Part shown: piece after piece, positions 17,101 to 22,432 of the stretch
How the letters are laid out: the number at the start of each line of letters is the position of its first letter
Position numbering within the stretch: the first letter of the stretch is position 1
Notes under the pieces: generated by a model
The model's input: the letters and a program-made list of their open reading frames with translations, nothing else
Told to the model about the DNA's origin: nothing
Database searches by the model: none
Made by a program: the position numbers and the translations under genes
NCBI GenBank assembly: GCA_910586275.1
Contig: CAJUIM010000032.1
Location: 1 to 29,687, forward strand
Length of the DNA stretch: 29,687 nt
Direction of reading: 5' to 3'
From: an uncultured Lachnospiraceae bacterium
GTDB taxonomy: Bacteria; Bacillota; Clostridia; Lachnospirales; Lachnospiraceae

Positions 17101-17954
17101 AACATAACGGCATATTCCTCCGACACATTATACTTTGTCTGAAAGTTCAGCGCAGCCGTCCATAACACCTGATCTTTTTTGGCCTCTCTGACAAAGATTT
17201 CCCCCAAAGCCATGCGGCTGTACCCCGGAACGTTGTTTCTTCTCAGCAAATCGGGCACCATCCATAGGGAAAGCCTGTTTATATCTTCCGGAGACAGATT
17301 TTCCGTCCGGATGCAATGGCGGACGGCCTCCTCTACGGAAGGTTCCATCCCTTCCACCAACGTTACGAAATTGTAATCGGGCAGCTGCCTGGCAATTTCC
17401 GCAAGAAGCCCGATCCGATTGGAGAGTATCGGTATCAATATATTATTTTTTTCATGCAGGTTTCTTTCAAGTTCCTCTAAAGAATCCTTTACGGAATAAG
17501 AACTCACTTCCTGAACAATTTTGCGTATTGTTTTCCCGTCCTTCTTTACGATTACCGCTAAAGTCTTATTTTTCTCTATCGTATCCAGTTCTTCCGTAAT
17601 AAAACAGCAAAAGCCTGCATTCGGTTCATTAAAAAAAGGAAAGTTTTTATAAACATCCTTTCTTTGGATACCTATATGGGCATTGGCAATAAACTTTTCC
17701 CCCGAATAGATTTCTATGCAATCGTACTTGTTGGTGGGGAAAAACCATCCTTCCACATAAATTCCAACCGGCAGAAAAGCGCTGCACTTCCCTATCCCTC
17801 CCACCAGCATTTTCGACTGCTTAAGGCATCCTATGCTCATGCTCTCCATTAATCCGGGATTAGCCGCGGAAATATATTGCAGGACAGATTTTGTCTCTTT
17901 CCCATCTGCCGATGCAAGCAAAATGTTTATCGCCTGTTCAAAACTTTTAGACAT
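14157..17954 (-). CDS. Giant multi-module glycosyltransferase
   Basis: About 1265 residues in several modules. Residues about 45-150 form a beta-rich, Ig-like domain (GWFFPTN, GIQRKDVYKNFP), as seen ahead of some glycosyltransferase domains. About 165-600 is a Capsule_synth (KpsC/KpsS-like) domain paralogous to the protein at 8586 (YMENGVLPGT, NDFESGLYPY, NLIYKRHP, SQTSYVSLIRQKPALMLG). About 640-880 is a charged, mostly helical linker of unknown function. About 890-1265 is a GT-B transferase of the GT4 kind (VVGLHGKNYASARLQTGIANGL; late PRSGGGGSTALAVQCGIPAI). It therefore probably adds two sugars to one chain. I start at the ATG at 17954; a TTG two codons earlier is possible. No signal or membrane helices. 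Coupled to the DegT gene by an ATGA overlap. Confidence 0.85.
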   Translation of the reverse strand: MSKSFEQAINILLASADGKETKSVLQYISAANPGLMESMSIGCLKQSKMLVGGIGKCSAFLPVGIYVEGWFFPTNKYDCIEIYSGEKFIANAHIGIQRKDVYKNFPFFNEPNAGFCCFITEELDTIEKNKTLAVIVKKDGKTIRKIVQEVSSYSVKDSLEELERNLHEKNNILIPILSNRIGLLAEIARQLPDYNFVTLVEGMEPSVEEAVRHCIRTENLSPEDINRLSLWMVPDLLRRNNVPGYSRMALGEIFVREAKKDQVLWTAALNFQTKYNVSEEYAVMFCLQCLEYAREAIRIVGPAMIMIWNKYSPWHRMLEQAAGEAQIPVVYMENGVLPGTLIFETGGQMGESYPAVHAEEFSALEVEDRELQAANEIWDRLYENKLNRWISSNVSVYKEEEADQVRSRLNSRWPTILYAAQNDFESGLYPYTENTKKYHSPIFESSEEAAVFLGKLAEKNHWNLIYKRHPMMRGKPMAELPENIILSDEINIHDAVDISDLVITVLSQTSYVSLIRQKPALMLGFHQLNRKGCIYETDKRGEIEETIRNALTNGFTEEQRRNFRKHIAQLCKYYLYRDFTNADIDYGKPVSDLKDYLIQVMEGSGCPVRKGTEITYEASGREAFAYKTEDERAEERFTLRLSFMERIKRRQLKRNIGDFHKIYRAVMGKGSRKDFSECMMLISQIDGMYLDKKGWPEIFSEICRKYILEGEESLETFLTWTDRLHEEIKIRLGLDRVIHETAKKMLQKDIAYVNWAFSPTHVKRRNLFLCELQHYMEEMKNLEDRDLLFQEFMEQTHTNDLEKCYLFEMIFRAGYFSQALMQEWMRLLLASEEEDILYYFGVMELDRIAFLHPEAVYDSYYSQRNELLKRSSAIFNKYRHWERPHGSPGKRIGLLVVGLHGKNYASARLQTGIANGLSRNGWDVTIYVADTNYISAGDIFMVNPSTVRRNFSKDIFQREHWMMADTGVEIKYFNYNENGKARYERLIKTVYEDNPAAIIDITNEQGIYNVQLIKDFPVISIPLNGYASSSVSSVYIGRNRKYILEQEKKFGKVDTDCIMEANLYLPYQVTKEKYSRAQFGFRKEDFLFVTVGNRLDYEITDDIKEKMKHALNANYNYRWIIVGATDREKFKLLEKEIASQKVILWGYENFLYKLYYMCDVYLDLPRSGGGGSTALAVQCGIPAIITDGYSDILPFLGEENAVPDFDSSLEKLKELSESKVKRKQLHKEEYKNLMGSKWSLENYVRVTEAAIDKAIKERERKQVRK

Positions 17955-18038
17955 TTCCAAAATTTCCTTCTTTCCTCTTACCTGTAAACCGGCTTCCGAA
18001 ACGCAGCCGGGTAAACGCCCCGGCCATTGACTTTCCGC

Positions 18039-18701
18039 TTATTGTCCTTTCGCCCTTGCCCTGAAATAATCCTTCAGTTCATGGACGGAACCGCAAATAT
18101 CAATGCCCTGCTGCCGCCCGGGCTGGCGAAAGCCAAACCCATAGGCCACACCTACAAAATCTATCCCGTTTCTTCCTGCGCCTATAAAATCATGATCCGT
18201 ATCCCCCACCATGACCAAAGAATCAATCCCGATCTTACCGAACTCTGCCGCGCAATTCCCGATGATTTCCGTTTTTCTCAACCGATTCTCAAAATCCGAT
18301 CCTTTTATATAATCAAAATATTCTTCCATCCTGAAATGCCGCAGCAGCATAAGCGTATAATCTATCCTCTTGTTGGTGGCTACTGCCATCCGGCAGTTCT
18401 CACTTCGCAGAAATTCCAGCAATCCGTAAATTCCGTCATACGCAGCGGCCTCGAATAAATATTTTTCTTTATATGCATTTCTGAAGATACCGGCAGCTAT
18501 TTCCGCTTCCCGGGACGACAGATGAAAGATATCCCGAAAGGAATCATATATAGGAGGGCCTATCAGATCCGTTCTTTCCATGCCGGCCGGCATCGTCAGA
18601 TGCATTTCCCCCAAAGTATTGTCTATTGCCTTTAACACTCCTTCCGACGTGTCGAGCAATGTTCCGTCCAAATCAAATAATATTCCGTCCCAACGCACCA
18701 T
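18039..18701 (-). CDS. HAD-superfamily phosphatase
   Basis: A 220-residue HAD hydrolase of the phosphoglycolate phosphatase/beta-phosphoglucomutase subgroup. Motif I is FDLDGTLLDT (Asp10 nucleophile, Asp12), a helical cap follows, motif II is the Thr in VATNKR, motif III is a Lys near GSDFENRLRKTE, and motif IV is VGDTDHD. All catalytic residues seem present. The gene begins 5 bases after the aldolase stop, and its ribosome site (AGGAG) lies inside the aldolase's last codons, so the two are translationally coupled. This suggests it dephosphorylates the aldolase product before CMP activation, in the way KdsC acts in Kdo synthesis. That role is inferred from position. Confidence 0.88.
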   Translation of the reverse strand: MVRWDGILFDLDGTLLDTSEGVLKAIDNTLGEMHLTMPAGMERTDLIGPPIYDSFRDIFHLSSREAEIAAGIFRNAYKEKYLFEAAAYDGIYGLLEFLRSENCRMAVATNKRIDYTLMLLRHFRMEEYFDYIKGSDFENRLRKTEIIGNCAAEFGKIGIDSLVMVGDTDHDFIGAGRNGIDFVGVAYGFGFRQPGRQQGIDICGSVHELKDYFRARAKGQ

Positions 18702-18706
18702 CCTTC

Positions 18707-20305
18707 TTACTCCTCATATACAGATTCCGTGAGAAAGCTTATATCCATGACAGCTTTCAGAGCATGTATTTTTTCCTTCAGCTGTCTGTTCACTCTCCGC
18801 AGCCTTTCATAATCTTCCGAATAGTTAAAGCATTCATCACAGTATGACATAGCAAGGTTATGCATATCGTAACCATCAAATCCCGCAAGGCTTACTGTTC
18901 CGATACCAAGAATACGCAGCAGATTCAATGCCATAGCCATGGAATTGTCGGCAATGGCGTCACTGCTGTCTTTTACGTTCTCTATATTAATCACATAATC
19001 AAACTTATTGTAAATGCAGGAAACATTGGAAGTGGCAATTGAGAACACGCGGTCGCCCATATAACGAAGTTTCTCCGCAAACATCTTATAACGCTTGGAA
19101 TTGCCGACAAAAATACCATCCGCCTTTACCGCGTCCGGAATAAAGTTGACCGCAATCACCACCGGTTTTTTATTTCTGATATAGTCTTGAATATACATGC
19201 TTTTCAATGTGACTGACTTTCCCGGCGCCAATAGCAAAATATCTTTCCCTGCATATTTTTCCGCCAAAGCCTTCCATGCAGTATCATCCGGGAAATTTCT
19301 CATCTGATACATGGCGTACAGTTTTTCTATATGGCCTTTATCAAAATTCAGTTTTTTCCCGTCCTCAATATCTTTTGCAATTTCATTTATTGATTCCACC
19401 GACAAAGTGGCCTTACCGGACAGATAACCAATGTATTTCGGATGACAGTTGTTGCATGCCGCCAGAAAATATTCCAAGGAATATCCCCAGCTGAATTTCC
19501 TCTGGATCGGGATGACACAGGAATCAATAATTTCCAGGATTTCATTCAGATGGTAGCTTTTCTTATAAAATTCATTCAGATGCATTGCCAAAAGTTCCAA
19601 CGGCGCGTTTCCTGCGCTCTTCCCCAGCCCATAGGCGCTCCCGTCCAGTATCACCGTCCTTGCAGTCTGCATATCCAGTATTCCGATTGTGTTGGAATAT
19701 GCGAGCTGGAAATTGTTGTGCGAATGATACCCAATGGCTATGCTTTCATCCAGATTGCTGTCCAGCAGGCCAAAGTAATGCCACATCTGCTCCTTGTGCA
19801 TCAGCCCGTATGTATCCACGATCCCCACGCCATATGGCTGCATCCTGTTTGCCGCATGACAGAAATCCAAAATATCCCTGTCTTCATAAGCGGTAACGGA
19901 AACAAGCTGCAATGTCACGAAATATCCTTTCTCCATAATTTCTCTGCCAAGTTCCATCGCCCGGTACATATCGGGCTTTTTAAATATAATCCTTATTCCG
20001 TCAATGAACGTATCCTTTTGATCACAGATATGGCCGATGTCACATGTCCCGTAATCCACCATGGCAACAAATTCCGTCTCGTTTTTGTCCATCTCTCCAA
20101 TGGCTGTCTTCACGGCTTTCATATCCGGATATATGGAACGATTATAATCATAAGATCTGCGCTGATCCAAAAAACCTACCTCCACAAAATCCGTTTTGGC
20201 ATTAATCAGCCTCTGCAATATGAATTTAATGGTTCCGTTGCCGAAATTCCAGTCATTGACAAAGCCGCCGTCCCTTAAAGTACAATCCAATAATTTAATT
20301 TCCAT
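18707..20305 (-). CDS. DmpG-like pyruvate aldolase fused to a C-terminal Rossmann-like domain
   Basis: A 532-residue fusion. Residues 1-340 are a DRE-TIM aldolase like 4-hydroxy-2-oxovalerate aldolase: LLDCTLRDGG (5-14), the metal pair in HSHNN (194-198), GIVDTYG (161-167) and GLGKSAGNAPLE (226-237). Such enzymes join or split pyruvate and an aldehyde. Residues about 355-532 form a second domain (ILLLAPGKSV at 356-365; AMALNLLRILGIGTVSLAGF at 457-476, then DGYD) whose layout recalls MptE-like/DUF115 and GT42 sialyltransferase folds. No acetaldehyde dehydrogenase gene accompanies it, arguing against a catabolic role. Neighbours are a CMP-sugar synthetase upstream and a coupled HAD phosphatase downstream. 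An AGGAGGAG lies about 20 bases before the ATG, rather far; GGAAG is adjacent. Confidence 0.8.
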   Translation of the reverse strand: MEIKLLDCTLRDGGFVNDWNFGNGTIKFILQRLINAKTDFVEVGFLDQRRSYDYNRSIYPDMKAVKTAIGEMDKNETEFVAMVDYGTCDIGHICDQKDTFIDGIRIIFKKPDMYRAMELGREIMEKGYFVTLQLVSVTAYEDRDILDFCHAANRMQPYGVGIVDTYGLMHKEQMWHYFGLLDSNLDESIAIGYHSHNNFQLAYSNTIGILDMQTARTVILDGSAYGLGKSAGNAPLELLAMHLNEFYKKSYHLNEILEIIDSCVIPIQRKFSWGYSLEYFLAACNNCHPKYIGYLSGKATLSVESINEIAKDIEDGKKLNFDKGHIEKLYAMYQMRNFPDDTAWKALAEKYAGKDILLLAPGKSVTLKSMYIQDYIRNKKPVVIAVNFIPDAVKADGIFVGNSKRYKMFAEKLRYMGDRVFSIATSNVSCIYNKFDYVINIENVKDSSDAIADNSMAMALNLLRILGIGTVSLAGFDGYDMHNLAMSYCDECFNYSEDYERLRRVNRQLKEKIHALKAVMDISFLTESVYEE

Positions 20306-20503
20306 CTTCCGTTCTGTCAGATCTCTCCTCCTGCCCTTCCCGGGCGTGTCTTATCGTTCCTTCCTGTCATCTGCCGAACCATGCGCCGTCCCGTCACTTT
20401 GCCTGATTTCCGGCTCAGATTCGGCCTGCGCTGCCCACTGAGTTCCCCCAAACTTTTCACCGCATCTGACGGAAAGCAATGATAAGCCATGCCCTAAAAT
20501 TTC

Positions 20504-21202
20504 TTATATATCCATATAACGCCTGTTATTTTCTTCTTTTTCTCTTGCCAAGAGAATCCCTTCCGCAACTCTCCAATCCTCTTCATTGTCCAAATCCGCC
20601 GCTTCATCCTTGGGAATGCCATAGGTTCCCAGCTTGCCGCCAAAAACCGGGCATTCTCCTTTTTCCTGCAGCGCAAGGAACGTATCCCTTTTCCATGCCG
20701 TCATGGCCCATACAATTTCTTCCACCGGCTCAAGTTTCTCGTTCGGTATTTTATCGCTCCCGTCAAAATTGATTTTCCGTCCTTTATAAATGGCTTCCGT
20801 CCGATTGGATACCACCGACATAACCGTGTCAAAATCATTTTTCAGGACATATTCGATAAAGCCGTTCACCGTTTCCTGCCGCAAGGCCGGTGATGTGGGA
20901 TTTAGCATTACTATGTAGTCACATTCATGTTTTTTTAAGAACTCATAGACAAAATCCCTGTTAGTTGCGTTATCATCAGATAATTCCGGCGGTCTCTGAT
21001 GAAATGAAACACCGAATTTTTCACATGCATTCCCTAGTTTTTCACTTTCTGTATTGATCCAAATACTTTCAAATTTATCGGAGTTCAATGCTAAGTCTAT
21101 CGGATACCGGATCAGCGGTTTATCCAGCATATATCTTATATTCTTTTTCGGAATTCTTCTTGACCCCAGCCTTGCGGGAATCATTGCAATTAATTTGTAC
21201 AT
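20504..21202 (-). CDS. CMP-sugar synthetase (acylneuraminate cytidylyltransferase-like)
   Basis: A 232-residue nucleotidyltransferase of the NeuA/KdsB group, which activates keto-sugar acids with CTP. The N-terminal MIPARLGSRRIPKKN is the nucleotide-binding signature; later there are NPTSPALR, VWAMTAW and an acidic DEAADLDNEEDW near the end. I start at 21202 because GAGGA lies about 6 bases upstream; a GTG at 21220 would add six residues. It is the first enzyme of the glycan operon, 39 bases after the XRE regulator gene, and is separated from the aldolase by about 200 bases. The sugar is not fixed by sequence: sialic, legionaminic and pseudaminic acids and Kdo are all handled by this superfamily, but no NeuB homologue is visible here. 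Confidence 0.88.
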   Translation of the reverse strand: MYKLIAMIPARLGSRRIPKKNIRYMLDKPLIRYPIDLALNSDKFESIWINTESEKLGNACEKFGVSFHQRPPELSDDNATNRDFVYEFLKKHECDYIVMLNPTSPALRQETVNGFIEYVLKNDFDTVMSVVSNRTEAIYKGRKINFDGSDKIPNEKLEPVEEIVWAMTAWKRDTFLALQEKGECPVFGGKLGTYGIPKDEAADLDNEEDWRVAEGILLAREKEENNRRYMDI

Positions 21203-21241
21203 ATCCGTTCCTCGCCTCACGATTTTTTGAATTATCCTTCA

Positions 21242-21613
21242 TTATATCTTCTGACTCCCGTTTGCCAGCGCCTCCGCAAAAACTTCCATGGACTGCAGCA
21301 CATAGGTTCTTTTTGCCGGCGGCAGATGGCGCAAAAGTTCCAAGGCTCTCCATTCCTCCGCATCTTTTGCCATCTTCTGGTTCCCTTCCGTCTGCCGTCC
21401 GGATCCGCCAAGCAGAATATAGTCCGCGGGTACTTTAAAACAGCTGGAAATGACCAGCAGCGTCTCCAGGCTCATACCTACTGTCCCCCGTTCAATATCC
21501 GAATAGTGCTTTACGGATTTTCCGGTTATTTCCGCCATTTCTTCCCTGCTCATGCCATACGATTTCCTCAATTGCCCGATCCGCTTTCCTACGGATTCCT
21601 TCTCATAAAGCAT
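21242..21613 (-). CDS. XRE-family regulator heading the glycan operon
   Basis: A 123-residue DNA-binding protein with an N-terminal helix-turn-helix of the Cro/CI type (RIGQLRKSYGMSREEMAEIT, then DIERG) and a short helical C-terminal tail that may dimerise. I start at 21613, because GGGAGGTAAGGA lies directly upstream; earlier in-frame GTG and ATG codons fall inside or before that site. It is the first gene after the promoter at 21642-21669, which abuts a perfect palindrome, and the CMP-sugar synthetase follows after 39 bases. It therefore probably autoregulates and controls the glycan operon. A second XRE gene runs divergently from the other side of the palindrome. Confidence 0.88.
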   Translation of the reverse strand: MLYEKESVGKRIGQLRKSYGMSREEMAEITGKSVKHYSDIERGTVGMSLETLLVISSCFKVPADYILLGGSGRQTEGNQKMAKDAEEWRALELLRHLPPAKRTYVLQSMEVFAEALANGSQKI

Positions 21614-21641
21614 TTCCTTACCTCCCATGCTAATCACCTAT

Positions 21642-21669
21642 ATTATAACACCATTTTCTTAAAATGCAA
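21642..21669 (-). promoter_or_regulatory. Sigma-A promoter of the XRE-glycan operon
   Basis: On the minus strand, TTGCAT (21664-21669), a 16-base spacer and a perfect TATAAT (21642-21647). Its -35 box directly touches the palindrome at 21670-21700, so a bound repressor would block polymerase. The gaps between the nine downstream genes are short, the longest being about 200 bases before the aldolase, so this promoter may serve the whole locus. Confidence 0.75.
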
Positions 21670-21700
21670 CTAATAGTTATTATATTTTAATAACTATTAG
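21670..21700. promoter_or_regulatory. Perfect 31-nt palindromic operator between divergent XRE genes
   Basis: Two perfect 13-base arms (CTAATAGTTATTA and its complement) flank a 5-base centre. The site sits between the two divergent XRE genes, against the -35 box of the minus-strand promoter. It also covers the place where a -35 box for the plus-strand -10 (TATAAT at 21706-21711) would lie. Either XRE protein is a plausible ligand. Confidence 0.8.
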
Positions 21701-21705
21701 TTTGT

Positions 21706-21711
21706 TATAAT
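21706..21711 (+). promoter_or_regulatory. Possible -10 box of the plus-strand XRE gene
   Basis: A perfect TATAAT lies just right of the palindrome. The base window 17 upstream falls within the palindrome and has no TTGACA-like box, so this promoter would be weak or need activation. Transcription would begin about 110 bases before the ATG at 21829. Confidence 0.4.
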
Positions 21712-21739
21712 TTTAGCTCTATCCATTTAGAATAATAAG

Positions 21740-21807
21740 TAAGGAACTGTTAAGAATTAACTTTGCATATGACGCAGAATGAATCTTACTTCTTTAACAG
21801 TTCCTTA
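21740..21807 (+). ncRNA. Hairpin-forming leader before the second XRE gene
   Basis: TAAGGAACTGTTAAG (21740-21754) and CTTTAACAGTTCCTTA (21792-21807) pair as a stem of about 15 bp with one bulged base around a 37-base loop. The loop contains TGCATATGACGCA, itself partly self-complementary. It lies in the 5' leader, ending 21 bases before the ATG at 21829. It may be a cis-regulatory RNA or a small palindromic repeat element. No T-run follows, so it is not an ordinary terminator. Confidence 0.45.
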
Positions 21808-21828
21808 ACATAAAGGATTGGAGATTTT

Positions 21829-22209
21829 ATGGATAGAAGAATTCTGGGAAAACGCATCAGGGAAGAACGTACGCGTATCGGACTGACGCAGGAACAAATT
21901 GCAGAATATATGGATGTTTCAACCACATATATCGGCCTTGTTGAACGGGGAGAACGGGCTGTCACTTTGGAAAAGCTGGTGCTTTTGGCAGAATGTTTTC
22001 ATGTAACGGTAGATTCTCTTCTCCGCGAAGCAGAACGGCAGGAATCATTGGACAAAAAGGAACAGCTTCTTTTTTTATGGAGCCGGGCCGTCCCGGAAGA
22101 CCAAGACAAAATTCTTGCCATTATGGATATTATTATCCACGGAGCCTCACAGCCAAATAAGCCAGACGTTCCGCAGCCGGCTGGGGCAAACGGGCCAGAC
22201 GTTCCGTAA
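21829..22209 (+). CDS. XRE-family regulator with repeat-derived tail
   Basis: A 126-residue protein with a Cro/CI-type helix-turn-helix at about residues 4-60 (RIREERTRIGLTQEQIAEYM, then LVERGERAVTLEKL). A short helical segment follows (to about 108), then a tail made from an 11-residue repeat, GPDVPQPAGAN. GGAG precedes the ATG by 6 bases. The TAA stop lies inside the second copy of a 33-bp DNA repeat, where CAG of the other copies is replaced by TAA, so the protein ends early in the repeat. Without that stop the frame would stay open through the third copy and beyond. It is divergent from the other XRE gene across a shared palindrome. Confidence 0.88.
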   Translation: MDRRILGKRIREERTRIGLTQEQIAEYMDVSTTYIGLVERGERAVTLEKLVLLAECFHVTVDSLLREAERQESLDKKEQLLFLWSRAVPEDQDKILAIMDIIIHGASQPNKPDVPQPAGANGPDVP

Positions 22210-22260
22210 CCCGCTGGGGCAAACGGGTCAGACGTTCCGCAGCCGGCTGGGGCAAACGGG
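22162..22260 (+). repeat. Three-copy 33-bp tandem repeat
   Basis: Three direct copies at 22162-22194, 22195-22227 and 22228-22260, each beginning with CAGACGTTCCG and ending GGGGCAAACGGG. Copy 3 differs from copy 1 at its first base only; copy 2 has CGTAACCCG where the others have CGCAGCCGG. The unit is 11 codons long. Copies 1 and 2 overlap the 3' end of the XRE gene. Confidence 0.95.
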
Positions 22261-22358
22261 CATATGCCGGAAAAAGGCATTCCCGAGAAACCGCATATAT
22301 CATTCCCGCAGAGGCACCGCACTTTCGGATCCGCCGTATATATGCAAAACGGCATACG

Positions 22359-22389
22359 AAAAAGATGCAGAAAATCTCTGCATCTTTTT
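22359..22389. terminator. Bidirectional terminator between XRE and calcium ATPase genes
   Basis: A 13-bp perfect stem (AAAAAGATGCAGA at 22359-22371, TCTGCATCTTTTT at 22377-22389) with a 5-base loop. The A-run on the left and T-run on the right give a U-tail in both directions. It can end both the plus-strand XRE transcript and the minus-strand ATPase transcript that converges on it. Confidence 0.9.
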
Positions 22390-22432
22390 GCATGCCTATC
22401 CTGCCCGCCCAGTTCCCTCACCCAAACATATC

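Noticed and set aside
20306..20503. Possible small gene between CMP-sugar synthetase and aldolase
   Set aside because: No frame with a start and ribosome site stands out; treated as an untranslated spacer within the operon.
22162..22260. CRISPR-like array
   Set aside because: The 33-bp units are directly adjacent with no spacers, so this is a simple tandem repeat.
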